From Rubrivivax sp. (lineage in GTDB: Bacteria > Pseudomonadota > Gammaproteobacteria > Burkholderiales > Burkholderiaceae_C), in the NCBI GenBank assembly GCA_004210455.1, contig SEFA01000016.1, positions 1 through 64,000 of the forward strand: a DNA stretch of 64,000 nucleotides. Direction: 5' to 3'. Shown piece after piece: positions 20,338 to 28,921 of this stretch. How positions within the stretch are numbered: position 1 is the stretch's first letter; the number at the start of each line of letters is the position of its first letter. The notes under the pieces are model-generated. The model was not told where the DNA came from. It made no database searches and worked only from the letters and a program-made list of their open reading frames with translations. The position numbers and the translations under genes are program-made.

Positions 20338-20362
20338 TTCGCATCACCATCCGCCGTTTCGC
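20338..20362 (+). promoter_or_regulatory. Perfect PIP box (TTCGC-N15-TTCGC)
   Basis: TTCGC at 20338-20342 and TTCGC at 20358-20362 with exactly 15 bases between. This is the plant-inducible-promoter / hrpII-type box bound by the AraC-family activators HrpX or HrpB that switch on type III secretion and effector genes in Xanthomonas, Ralstonia and Acidovorax. It is oriented toward the gene starting at 20498, 135 bases away. A -10 element of the YANNNT form is expected about 30 bases downstream; CAGTGA near 20396 is only a near match. Confidence 0.65.
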
Positions 20363-20497
20363 TTGCGCGAACGTCGTGACGGCGTCGCAGTCCGACAGTG
20401 ACTGCCTCGCTGCCGGATGAGGTTCGGGCGCCCGCGTGGCGTTCGGCGTTCACGTCGTGAGGTCGCCGGCAGACCTTGTCTGCCAAGGAGGGCGCCC

Positions 20498-22183
20498 ATG
20501 TTGTCCAACGTCCAGAACCGCGCCGTCCCGTCGCCGATCGACACGACGCCCGGCGCGCCGCCGAACACGCCGGTGTCGACGCCGGCAGGCGGACAGGGCG
20601 GCGGCGCGGCGACGCAGTTCCCCGGACTGGCGGCGCGTCCGAGTGGTCCTTCGTCCGCCGGTGCCGGTGCTCCGCCGCGCCGATCGAATTCCCTGCCGAC
20701 GCTGCCTTCGCAACAGACCGCGACGACGGCGCTGCCGTCGGGCAACCCCACGCCGGCTCGCCCGACGCTGAGGCTGGACACCAACATCCCGCCTGCCCAG
20801 GCGCAGACAGTCTCGCCGAGTCAGGTGCCCTTGCCAGAGACACCGGTCTCGCCCAGCAAGGTGCCGCTGCCGGCGACCCCGGTGTCGCCGAGCAAGGTGG
20901 CATTGCCGGAGACGCCGGTGTCCCCGAGCAAGGTGCCCCTGCCCGAGACGCCGGTCTCGCCCAGCAAGGTGGCACTCCCCGAGACGCCGGTCTCTCCCAG
21001 CAAGGTGGCACTCCCCGAGACACCTGTCTCGCCGAGCAAGGTCCCGTTGCCTGAGTCGCCGGTCTCCGACAGCAAGCCTCAAGTTCCGGAGAGTTCGGTC
21101 GCGGCGGGCAAACGTCCCGCGACTTCGCTCGGAGGTCCGGCGCTGCTTGCTCCGAAGCTGCCAACGAAGACGTCCTCCGGCCCGCCGCGACTGAATCTCG
21201 CATCGCCGCAGACGACAACGCCCACACCCACTCCGACCGCGGCCGCAGCGGCAGCGACGGCGACGGCGACGGCGACGACAAACGCCGCGGCCAGTACGTC
21301 GACCACGGCGGTGGCAACGACTGGCACCCCGCCCGCCAACGTCTCCGGCAAGCAGCTCACCGACGCCTTGCTGGCCACGCTCGGACAGCGCGCGACGACT
21401 TACGGCGGCGGACACGCCATCGCCTGGGCGGTGCAGGCGATCACGCTGATGAGCGCTGGCGCGGCGGGCGCGTCCAAGGAGGCGCTCGGCCTGTCGTCCA
21501 ACGTCCTCGGCGGACTGGCCGCGGCACTGGGCAAGGAGTTCATCGGCGAGCACATGAAGACCAAGCCCTCGCTGGGCGCGACGATCAAGCTTCCCAGCGC
21601 CACGACCCTGCAGACCGAAGGCCCGCGTGTCATGGCCGGCTTCAACGACATGTGGACGGCCATCGCCGGCGGCATGAGCGGCGTGGCGATCGCCAGCAAG
21701 CTGACCCCCGCGCTGACCGAGGGCTTCAAGGCCAAGGGCATGAGCGAGCCGATGGCCCAGGCGACGGCCATGATGGTCACGGCCGTGGCGCAACGCGCCG
21801 TGAGCGCCGGCTTCGATACCGTGTCCGACCTCACCAGCACGGTGATGAAGAGCAGGCTGCCCGGTGCCACCGGCGGGACCGCCGTCAACGACAAGGTCGA
21901 CTACGCGACGATGAAGGCCGGCATGGCCGCGCGGATGATGATCAACTGGGGCCTGACCTTGCCGGTGGGCATTCCCGTGGGCCTGGGCAAGGCGCTGACG
22001 GACGGCAACGCGTTCGCCAAGGCGGCGGCCTCCAGCGCGCCGGCCTGGGCCGGCCTCAACTTCTGGATCAACGCCAAGATGAACATGGCGCCCATGTTCA
22101 AGAAGGACGAGCCGGCAGCCGTCACGCCGCAGCCGCCTATCGCCATGACAGCGATGCGCCCGGGGAACGACAACAACGTCTGA
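20498..22183 (+). CDS. Candidate type III secreted effector with 12-residue Pro/Ser repeats
   Basis: 561 residues from ATG 20498, which has a perfect AAGGAGG ribosome site; a longer in-frame start at 20417 has none. The first 100 residues are rich in Ser, Pro, Thr and Gly and lack a Sec signal (MLSNVQNRAVPSPIDTTPGA), as is usual for type III effectors. Residues 105-200 are eight tandem 12-residue repeats of the form V-S-P-S-K-V-P/A-L-P-E-T-P. A Thr/Ala low-complexity hinge follows (about 245-285), then a 250-residue Ala/Gly/Met-rich C-terminal domain with amphipathic or membrane-inserting helices (NVLGGLAAALGKEFIGEHM, INWGLTLPVGIPVGLGKAL). I recognise no family. A perfect PIP box lies 135 bases upstream. 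Alternatives: a translocator-like or surface protein. Confidence 0.75.
   Translation: MLSNVQNRAVPSPIDTTPGAPPNTPVSTPAGGQGGGAATQFPGLAARPSGPSSAGAGAPPRRSNSLPTLPSQQTATTALPSGNPTPARPTLRLDTNIPPAQAQTVSPSQVPLPETPVSPSKVPLPATPVSPSKVALPETPVSPSKVPLPETPVSPSKVALPETPVSPSKVALPETPVSPSKVPLPESPVSDSKPQVPESSVAAGKRPATSLGGPALLAPKLPTKTSSGPPRLNLASPQTTTPTPTPTAAAAAATATATATTNAAASTSTTAVATTGTPPANVSGKQLTDALLATLGQRATTYGGGHAIAWAVQAITLMSAGAAGASKEALGLSSNVLGGLAAALGKEFIGEHMKTKPSLGATIKLPSATTLQTEGPRVMAGFNDMWTAIAGGMSGVAIASKLTPALTEGFKAKGMSEPMAQATAMMVTAVAQRAVSAGFDTVSDLTSTVMKSRLPGATGGTAVNDKVDYATMKAGMAARMMINWGLTLPVGIPVGLGKALTDGNAFAKAAASSAPAWAGLNFWINAKMNMAPMFKKDEPAAVTPQPPIAMTAMRPGNDNNV
20810..21097 (+). repeat. Eight in-frame 36-bp tandem repeats
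   Basis: Eight consecutive 36-base units encode 12-residue repeats (VSPSKVPLPETP and variants: A for P at position 7, A for E at 10, S for T at 11; the last unit has diverged). Third-position differences between units show that the array is not freshly copied. The unit length keeps the frame, so copy-number change would lengthen the linker without breaking the protein. Confidence 0.9.
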
Positions 22184-22235
22184 GAGCCCGCCGGCCCGCC
22201 AGCGTGTCCAGCCGCGGCCGCGCGGAGGGGCCGGC

Positions 22236-22877
22236 TCAGAGCTCGATGATCCCGCGCTTCAGCGCGATCGTGACGGCGTGGGTGCGGTCCTTCGCGGACA
22301 GCTTGCCGAGGATGGTCCGCATGTGGACCTTCACCGTTTCCTCGGTCAGGGAGAGGTGCTCCGCCACCTCCTTGTTGGCGTGGCCCAGGGCCACCAGTCG
22401 CAGCACCTGCGTCTCGCGCAGCGACAGCGCGCGGCTGCCGGCGTGCTGCGCGATGGCAGCCTCGATCGCCGGCGGCACCATCATCCTGCCGGCATGCACG
22501 CCGCGGATGGTGTCCAGCAGCTCGGTGCGCATCAGCCCCTTGAGCAGATAACCCACCGCCCCCGCCTTGATCGCGCGCGCCGCCTGGAAGTCGCCGGGGA
22601 AGGTCGTGAGGATCACGATCCGCGCCTGCGGGAACTCGCGCCGGATCGCGGTCATCGCCTCGATGCCGTCCATGTCGCGCATGCGCAGGTCCATCAGCGT
22701 CACGTCCGGCTGGTGCTGGCGGAAGCGCGACAGCGCCTCCAGGCCGGTGGTGGCCTCGGCCACCATGCGCATGTCGGGCTCGGCGTCGATGACCGTCGTG
22801 ATGCCGCTGCGCATCAGCGCATGGTCGTCGACAGCCATCACGGTGATGGGGGAGGAAATCGGGGCGGAGTCGTTCAC
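22236..22877 (-). CDS. NarL/FixJ-type response regulator
   Basis: 213 residues from GTG 22877. A receiver domain (MAVDDHALMRSGI, phospho-Asp in VTLMDLRMRDMDG, Lys in YLLKGLMR) is followed by a LuxR-type helix-turn-helix (LSLRETQVLRLVALGHANKEVAEHLSLTEETVKVHMRTILGKL). It is a DNA-binding transcriptional regulator. It faces away from the sensor kinase gene that starts 199 bases to the right; the kinase has the HisKA_3 form that pairs with NarL-type regulators, so the two are almost certainly partners. An ATG lies at codon 14, but starting there would cut the first beta strand of the receiver. Confidence 0.93.
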   Translation of the reverse strand: MNDSAPISSPITVMAVDDHALMRSGITTVIDAEPDMRMVAEATTGLEALSRFRQHQPDVTLMDLRMRDMDGIEAMTAIRREFPQARIVILTTFPGDFQAARAIKAGAVGYLLKGLMRTELLDTIRGVHAGRMMVPPAIEAAIAQHAGSRALSLRETQVLRLVALGHANKEVAEHLSLTEETVKVHMRTILGKLSAKDRTHAVTIALKRGIIEL

Positions 22878-23076
22878 GCGCGGGCAGCGGTCAGGTCGGG
22901 TGCGCCGGATCGGCGGCGCGGAAAGGCGAAGCGTAGCGGCAGCCGCCGCTCCGGATCACGCCGCGACCCGATGTCCCTCCCTCGAAAGAGTTAGCCCGCG
23001 CGTGTCGCGCCGTCGCCTCGCCTCACCCCCGCGGATCGCCCGTTCCCGGCACCGCTTCTGATAGTGTTCCGGCCCC

Positions 23077-26000
23077 ATGAGCTTGTCCCGCGTGCTGTCC
23101 CTGTCCCTCCGCCGAGCGATCGGCGCGGCACTGCTGATCGCGACGCTGCTGTCGACCGCGGGGCAGGTCCTGGCGCTGGACCGCTCGCTGGCCTTGAACC
23201 AGTTCCACCACCGCGCCTGGACGGCGGCGGACGGCGTGCCGACGGAAACCTGGAGCATGGCCCAGACGACCGACGGTCTGCTCTGGATGGGCGGACCGAA
23301 CGGCTTGACGCGATTCGACGGCGTGCGCTTCGAGCGCTTCCTGCCGACGCGGCCGCATGCGTTCCCATCCGGTACCGTCGCGAAGGTGCTGGCGGCGTCC
23401 AACGGCGACCTGTGGGCGGCCTTCTTCCCGCGCGGCCTGGTGCGCATCCGCGGCGAGCAGGTCTGGCGGGTGCCGGCGTCCGAGGCGGTCGCGAGCGCGC
23501 GCATCCGGTTCATCGCCGAGGATGCCGACGGTGCGATCTGGGCGGGCGGAGTCACGGAACTCTTCCGCTTCGAGGGCGAGCGCTGGGAGCGCATCGGCGC
23601 GTCGTGGGGCCTGGAGGGGCGCGCGATCGACGGCCTCGTGGTGGACGGGCGCGGCACCGTCTGGCTCTGCGACAACGATCGCCTGCTCGGCCTCCCGCAG
23701 GGGGAGACGCGTTTCCGGACCGTGGGCGACTGCAAGGAGGCGACCAGCCTGCAGGTGCTGCGCGGCGAGGCCTGGCTGGTCTTCGCCGGCGAGATGCGCA
23801 AGGTGCCGGCGCTGTCGCGCCTGCCGATCGCGCGGGATCCGCGTCTGTCGACGCGCCGGGGATCGTCGACGGTGGTCGACCGGGACGGCAACCTGTGGAC
23901 CGTGTTCTGTCCGGCGGGCCTGTGCCGCCGGCGGCTGCCCTGGCCGCTGGAAGGCGACCGCGTGCCGCTGACCGGCGAGTACGAGCGCTTCGCCGCGCCG
24001 GAAGGGCTGTCGGGCGACTTCGGGATGATGATCCTCGAGGACGCCGAAGGCAGTCTGTGGGTCGCGACCAAGACCGGCCTGGACCGTTTCCGGCGCGCGC
24101 CGCTCGTCGCGGCGCCGATGCCGCGGGCAACCAGCAATTTCGCCCTGGTGGCGGACCCGGGCGGCGGCGTCACGGTGGCCGCGTTCTCGCCGGTGGCATC
24201 GACGGTCTGGCGCCTGTCGGGCAACGCCGGCAATGCCGGCGAGGCCGAGCGGCTGCCGGCGCCGGGCGCGCAGATCACCGCCGCCGGTCGCGACCGTCAG
24301 GGACGACTCTGGCTGGCCGGACCGGCCGGGCTCTGGCGCCAGGACGGCAGGCGCTGGGAGGAGATCCCCCGGCCGCCCGGTGTCGGCGAGCGCTGGATCG
24401 GCGGCCTCGTGCCGTACGGCGACGGGGTGATGGTGTCGTTCCAGCGAGGCGGCGTGCAGACCTGGGACGACGGCCGCTGGTTGCCGTTCTCGCTGCCCGG
24501 CGAGCCGGCGCCGCTCGAGGCCTCGGTGGCCTGGGCGGGCGGAGACACCTACTGGTTCGGGCTCAAGGATGGCCAGGTGCTGCGCTGGGGCGACGGCAAG
24601 GTGCGCCGGTTCGGCCTGACGCAACCCGGGAACATCGGCGACGTGCTGCACGTCTACGCCGGACGCTCGCGCCCGCTGATCGCGGGCGAGCGCGGCGTGG
24701 CGATCCTGTGGGACGGCCGCTTCGTCCCCTTGATGGCGGAAGTGCCCGAGGCGCTGGCCGGCGTGTCCGGGATCGCCGAGACGGCGACCGGCGATCTCTG
24801 GCTCAACGGGCGCAAGGGCGCGGTCCATGTGCGTCGGGACGCGCTGCGCGCCTACCTCGCCGATCCCTCGCAGCCGCTGAAGATGGAAGTGCTGGACGCG
24901 CTGGACGGGCATCCCGGCGGCGCGACCGCGTTCTGGCCGCAGCCGAGCGTGGTGGAGGGCGAGGACGGCCGACTGTGGTTCGCTGGCACGACCGGCGTGG
25001 CCTCGCTCGACCCGCAGCGCCTGCGCGGCACGCCGGTGGCGCCGGTGGTGCGGATCACCGGTCTGCGCGCGCACGGCGTCGAGTACACGCCGGGCGCGCC
25101 GGTGACGTTGCCGAAGAACACCGAGATGATGGAGTTGCGTTTCTCCGCCGCGAACCTCGCGATGCCCGAGCGGGTGAGCTTCCGCTACCGGCTGGACGGC
25201 ATCGACACCCGCTGGCGCGAGGCGGGCGTGCGGCGGGAGACGGGCTACAACAGCCTGGGCCCGGGCAGCTACCGTTTCCACATCCTGGCGATCAACGGGG
25301 ACGGCGTGGTCGCGGACGAGGAGGCCATCCAGGACATCGTCATCCCGGCCGCCTGGTACCAGACGGTGGTGTTTCAGCTGTTGTGCGTGGCCGCGGCGCT
25401 CGCGACGATCTGGGCCCTGCACCGGCTGCGGTTGAAGCAGGCCGCGCGGCGGGCCCGCGAGAAGATGCGCACCCGCATGGCCGAGCGCGACCGCATCGCC
25501 CGCGAGCTGCACGACACGCTGCTGCAGGGCGTGCAGGGATTGATCCTGAGATTCGAGGCGCACTCGGCGCAGCTGCCGGCCGAGCATCCGGTGCGCGCCG
25601 CGATCGACGCGGACCTGGTGATGGCCGACGGCGTGCTGGACGAAAGCCGCCGTCGGGTGATGTCGCTGCGGGGCTCCGCGCCGCTCGGCGCGAGCCTGCC
25701 GCGGGCGCTGGAGGACATCGCGTCGCAGCTGGCGCGGGACTACGACGGCGAGTTCCGGCTCGAGATCGTCGGCCAAGAGCGGCCACTGCGGGCGGAGGTC
25801 CGCGACGAACTGCGCCTGATCTTCGGCGAGGCGCTGCTGAATGCCTTCCGGCATGCCCGGGCCGGCCGGATCACAATGACCTGGCGCTTCGGATGGTGGC
25901 GGCTGCGGATCGAATTGCGGGACGACGGCGCCGGCATGCCGGTGGATCTGGCGGCGACCGGCAGGCACGGGCACATGGGGCTCGCGTCGATGCGGGAGCG

Positions 26001-26124
26001 GGCCCAGACGCTGGGCGCGTCGCTCCGGATCGAGAGCGCGCCGGAGAAGGGGACCACCGTCGCGCTGACGATGCGGGCCGCCAAGGCCTACTCGACCTGG
26101 CGTGCCCCGCCAGGACCCACTTGA
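23077..26124 (+). CDS. Sensor histidine kinase with two-component propeller (Reg_prop / Y_Y_Y) sensor domain
   Basis: 1015 residues. A signal peptide (to about residue 34, QVLALDRS) leads into a large periplasmic domain of ligand-binding propeller repeats such as TWSMAQTTDGLLWMGGPNGLTRFDG and DAEGSLWVATKTGLDRF. A Y_Y_Y domain follows (FRYRLDGIDTRWREAG...YNSLGPGSYRFHILAINGDG). One membrane helix (VFQLLCVAAALATIWAL) links to a HisKA_3 domain with phospho-His near residue 809 (RDRIARELHDTLLQGVQGLILR) and an HATPase domain (FGEALLNAFRHA, GHMGLASMRERA). Proteins of this build often sense glycans or oligosaccharides outside the cell; the ligand is unknown here. It diverges from its likely response regulator and is followed closely by the methyltransferase-like gene. 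Confidence 0.94.
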   Translation: MSLSRVLSLSLRRAIGAALLIATLLSTAGQVLALDRSLALNQFHHRAWTAADGVPTETWSMAQTTDGLLWMGGPNGLTRFDGVRFERFLPTRPHAFPSGTVAKVLAASNGDLWAAFFPRGLVRIRGEQVWRVPASEAVASARIRFIAEDADGAIWAGGVTELFRFEGERWERIGASWGLEGRAIDGLVVDGRGTVWLCDNDRLLGLPQGETRFRTVGDCKEATSLQVLRGEAWLVFAGEMRKVPALSRLPIARDPRLSTRRGSSTVVDRDGNLWTVFCPAGLCRRRLPWPLEGDRVPLTGEYERFAAPEGLSGDFGMMILEDAEGSLWVATKTGLDRFRRAPLVAAPMPRATSNFALVADPGGGVTVAAFSPVASTVWRLSGNAGNAGEAERLPAPGAQITAAGRDRQGRLWLAGPAGLWRQDGRRWEEIPRPPGVGERWIGGLVPYGDGVMVSFQRGGVQTWDDGRWLPFSLPGEPAPLEASVAWAGGDTYWFGLKDGQVLRWGDGKVRRFGLTQPGNIGDVLHVYAGRSRPLIAGERGVAILWDGRFVPLMAEVPEALAGVSGIAETATGDLWLNGRKGAVHVRRDALRAYLADPSQPLKMEVLDALDGHPGGATAFWPQPSVVEGEDGRLWFAGTTGVASLDPQRLRGTPVAPVVRITGLRAHGVEYTPGAPVTLPKNTEMMELRFSAANLAMPERVSFRYRLDGIDTRWREAGVRRETGYNSLGPGSYRFHILAINGDGVVADEEAIQDIVIPAAWYQTVVFQLLCVAAALATIWALHRLRLKQAARRAREKMRTRMAERDRIARELHDTLLQGVQGLILRFEAHSAQLPAEHPVRAAIDADLVMADGVLDESRRRVMSLRGSAPLGASLPRALEDIASQLARDYDGEFRLEIVGQERPLRAEVRDELRLIFGEALLNAFRHARAGRITMTWRFGWWRLRIELRDDGAGMPVDLAATGRHGHMGLASMRERAQTLGASLRIESAPEKGTTVALTMRAAKAYSTWRAPPGPT

Positions 26125-26137
26125 AGAAGGACCTCTG

Positions 26138-26965
26138 ATGAGCTCAAGACTGTTTGCCCTCGCGATCGCCGCGGCGCTCGTGTCCTCGCTGGCGGTGGCG
26201 CAGACGCCTGCCTCGCCTGCCTCGCCTGCGTCGCCTGCTTCGCCCCCCGCGATGCCAGTCGTCGCGGCCACGCCCGGCATCGCCGCGGCGGTCGCCGACG
26301 CGACCCGACCGGCCAAGGACGTCCAGCAGGACGCCTCGCGTCGACCGGTGGATCTGGTGGCGTTCTCCAAGGTGAAGCCAGGCGACAAGGTCATCGACGC
26401 GGTGCCCGGTGGCGGCTACTGGACGCGGATCTTCTCGACGCTCGTGGGGACGACCGGCAGGGTCTACGCCTACGTGCCGTCCGAGTTCGCGGCGTTCAAG
26501 TCCAACCCGCTGGCGACGGCGCGGGCCATCGCGGCGGAGCCGGGCCACGGCAATGTCGAGGCGACCTCCAGCCCGCTCGCGGAGCAGCCGCCGGCGCGCA
26601 TCCACAACACGCTCGACGTGTTCTGGACCTTCGAGAACTATCACGACTTCCACGACAGCTTCATGAAGGGCGCGGACGTCGGCGCCTACAACAAGGCGGT
26701 GTTCGCCATGCTGAAGCCCGGCGGCTACTACCTCGTGGCCGATCACTCGGCCGTGGCGGGGTCAGGTCTGAAGCACACCGAGGACCTGCATCGCATCGAC
26801 CGCGAGACGGTCAAGGCGGAGGTGCTGAGAGCCGGCTTCGTGCTCGACGGCGAAACCGACGCGCTGGCCAATCCCGCCGACGACCGCACGCTGAAGGTCT
26901 TCGATCCGGCGATCCGCGGGAAGACGGATCGCTTCGTGCTGCGGTTCAGGAAGCCGGCGCAGTAA
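26138..26965 (+). CDS. Exported class I methyltransferase-like protein (COG4798 type)
   Basis: 275 residues from ATG 26138. The N-terminus is a signal peptide (RLFALAIAAALVSSLAVAQ) followed by a short Pro-Ala-Ser repeat. The body has the predicted-methyltransferase layout: DLVAFSKVKPGDKVIDAVPGGGYWTRIFS (nucleotide-binding loop, with P for the usual G-x-G-x-G start), DVFWTFENYHDFHD, FAMLKPGGYYLVADHSA and LHRIDRETVKAEVLRAGF. These match the family of predicted methyltransferases known mainly from genome annotation. An exported location is odd because S-adenosylmethionine is cytoplasmic, so it may have another job. It lies 13 bases after the sensor kinase and may be in the same transcript. Confidence 0.8.
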   Translation: MSSRLFALAIAAALVSSLAVAQTPASPASPASPASPPAMPVVAATPGIAAAVADATRPAKDVQQDASRRPVDLVAFSKVKPGDKVIDAVPGGGYWTRIFSTLVGTTGRVYAYVPSEFAAFKSNPLATARAIAAEPGHGNVEATSSPLAEQPPARIHNTLDVFWTFENYHDFHDSFMKGADVGAYNKAVFAMLKPGGYYLVADHSAVAGSGLKHTEDLHRIDRETVKAEVLRAGFVLDGETDALANPADDRTLKVFDPAIRGKTDRFVLRFRKPAQ

Positions 26966-26988
26966 GCGCTTCCCCGACACGCGCCGGC

Positions 26989-27873
26989 ATGAACGACAAG
27001 CTGCTCGCCCTTCGCCTGTTTGAACGCGTGGCCCGCACGGGGAGCTTCTCGGCCGCGGCGCGGGAGCTGGACCTGTCCCAGCCTTCGGTGTCGCGCATCA
27101 TCGCGGCGCTTGAACAGGACGTCGGTGCTGCCCTCGTCACGCGCACGACGCGCGCACTCACGTTGACGGACGCCGGGGCGGACTACCTGACGCGCATCGA
27201 GGCGATCCTGGCGGCGCTCGAAGAGGCCGATCACGTGGCGCGCGGTTCGCTGGAGCTGCGCGGCTCACTGCGCGTCGCCTTGTCGGCGAGTTTTGGCGTC
27301 CGGGAGATCGTTCCCTTGTTGCCGGGCTTCCTGGCGCGCCATCCGCTGCTGAACGTCAGCCTGCTGATGAGCGATCAACGGCAGGACACGCTCAAGGAGG
27401 GCGTCGACGTCGCGCTGCGTATCGGCGCACTCGCCGACTCCAGCGCGACGGCGCGCCTCATCGGCCGCACGCATCGCTTGATCGCGGCGTCTCCCGCCTA
27501 CCTGAAAGCGAATGGCATGCCCAAGACGCCAGGCGACCTCACGAGGCACACGGCCATCGTCGGCCCGACGGGCACAAGTGCGGCGGGATGGACTTTCCAG
27601 AAGCAGGGTCGCGACATGACGGTCCGCCTCGACAGTCGGCTGAGCGTGTCCATCAACGAAGGCGCAGTGGCCGCCGCCGTGGCGGGGATGGGGGTCGTCA
27701 CGACGGCGCTCTGGGGATGTCGTTCTGAACTCGCGAGCGGCGCGCTCATCCAGCTGCTTCCGGATTGGAAGATGAACGATGTCGAGGTCCACGGCCTGTT
27801 CACGCCGGGTCGGACACCGAAGCCGTCGGCCAGGGCGTTCGTCGAGTACCTGATCGCAGAGCTGCCGCGCTGA
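26989..27873 (+). CDS. LysR-family transcriptional regulator
   Basis: 294 residues. The N-terminal winged helix-turn-helix is clear (LRLFERVARTGSFSAAARELDLSQPSVSRIIAALEQDVGAALVTRTTRALTLT), followed by a substrate-binding domain of the CrgA/PecT subgroup (LRVALSASFGVREIVPLLPGFLARHP...VDVALRIGAL). Members of this subgroup often control adjacent dehydrogenase or reductase genes. The stop codon at 27871-27873 abuts the stop of the convergent SDR gene at 27874 with no spacing, so regulation of that gene would have to act from its far end. Effector unknown. Confidence 0.93.
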   Translation: MNDKLLALRLFERVARTGSFSAAARELDLSQPSVSRIIAALEQDVGAALVTRTTRALTLTDAGADYLTRIEAILAALEEADHVARGSLELRGSLRVALSASFGVREIVPLLPGFLARHPLLNVSLLMSDQRQDTLKEGVDVALRIGALADSSATARLIGRTHRLIAASPAYLKANGMPKTPGDLTRHTAIVGPTGTSAAGWTFQKQGRDMTVRLDSRLSVSINEGAVAAAVAGMGVVTTALWGCRSELASGALIQLLPDWKMNDVEVHGLFTPGRTPKPSARAFVEYLIAELPR

Positions 27874-28623
27874 TCAGACGCGCTGGCCGCCGGAGGCCGT
27901 GATGCGTTCTCCGGTGACCCAGGCCGCGTCGTCCGAGGCCAGGAACTGAGCGACGCGCGCGATGTCTTCCGGCTGGCCCGGTCGACCGAGTGGGATCGTG
28001 GCGATCAGCGCGTCGACGGCTTCCTTCGGCAAACCCAGCGCCGCGATGCCTTCGGTGATCGTGGTGCCCGGTGCGAGGGTGTTGACGCGGATGTTCATCG
28101 GCGCGAGTTCCATGGAGGTCACGCGCGTGACGGCGTCGACAGCACTCTTGGACGCGGCATAGATCGCCGAGTTGGGCATGTGGCCGACGCTGGCGATCGA
28201 GCTGATGTTGATGATGCTGCCGCCGTCCGGGCCGAAGTGCTTCGCGGCCTCCTGCGTCGCGGTGATCAGGCCCAGCACGTTGGTGTTGAACTCACGATGG
28301 AATTCCTCTTCCGTGGCCTCCTGGACAGGGGCGAAGGCGTAGACGCCAGCGTTGTTCACCAGGATGTCGAGCGTGCCGAAGGCGCGCTTGGACTCCTCGA
28401 AAAGCCGGCGGATGTCGGCGGTCTTGGAGAAGTCGGCCTGGATGGCCACGGCCTGGCCGCCGGCGTTCTGGATCTCGGCGACCACGGCGTCGGCGGCGTC
28501 TTTGCTGGTCGCGTAGTTCACGACGACGGACGCGCCAGCCTTGGCGAACTGCTTGGCGATGCCTGCGCCGATGCCCTTGGAAGCGCCGGTGACGATGGCG
28601 ACCTTGTTGGTGAGGGTGCTCAT
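27874..28623 (-). CDS. Short-chain dehydrogenase/reductase (SDR), FabG-like
   Basis: 249 residues, the classical SDR size. Cofactor motif TGASKGIGAGIA (usually NADP(H)), structural NNAG motif (LVNNAGVYAF), catalytic Ser in INISSIASVG and the Y-x-x-x-K pair in YAASKSAVDAV. The C-terminal block PLGRPGQPEDIARVAQFLASDDAAWVTGERITASGGQRV is that of glucose-dehydrogenase/FabG-like members, most of which act on small alcohols or ketones. Substrate unknown. It is convergent with the LysR gene and has its own upstream region of about 300 bases, so it is probably monocistronic. Confidence 0.9.
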   Translation of the reverse strand: MSTLTNKVAIVTGASKGIGAGIAKQFAKAGASVVVNYATSKDAADAVVAEIQNAGGQAVAIQADFSKTADIRRLFEESKRAFGTLDILVNNAGVYAFAPVQEATEEEFHREFNTNVLGLITATQEAAKHFGPDGGSIINISSIASVGHMPNSAIYAASKSAVDAVTRVTSMELAPMNIRVNTLAPGTTITEGIAALGLPKEAVDALIATIPLGRPGQPEDIARVAQFLASDDAAWVTGERITASGGQRV

Positions 28624-28921
28624 GGATTCAATCTCTGGATGACGGCGCCGGGGTGGCGTCGGGATGAACTTTGGGTCATCGTCCAGTGAATGAGTAGCTC
28701 TGTTGGCGACTAAGACTTATTCGTGAACAAGGGTGAATCACGCCCTGTCGGTCCGCATTCATGGCCTGAAGTCAGATCCGCGCTGCGTCAAGGTTGGCTG
28801 AGGCCGGCATTCGCAAGCGCTGCATGCGCATCAGGCTGGGCCGCGGACTTCCCACTCGGCGGCGCGCCCGATCAGCAACATGTATCCGAGGCCCAGACGT
28901 CCAACGGCAGGCGACCCGGAA
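28624..28921. other. Intergenic region between SDR start and PL4 lyase stop
   Basis: I see no credible gene here. The first 100 bases must hold the promoter of the SDR gene on the minus strand and are more AT-rich (around 28680-28740) than the rest. No clear intrinsic terminator for the PL4 lyase gene can be seen; its own stop codon lies at 28922. Confidence 0.5.

Noticed and set aside
20810-21097. Regular 36-bp periodicity that could suggest a CRISPR array
   Set aside because: There are no spacers; the units are contiguous, in frame and encode a protein repeat with diverged third positions. No cas genes lie nearby.
23064-26138. A second long frame overlapping the propeller kinase on the same strand
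   Set aside because: The frame starting at 23077 contains the Reg_prop, Y_Y_Y, HisKA_3 and HATPase motifs; the other is Arg/Gly-rich noise.
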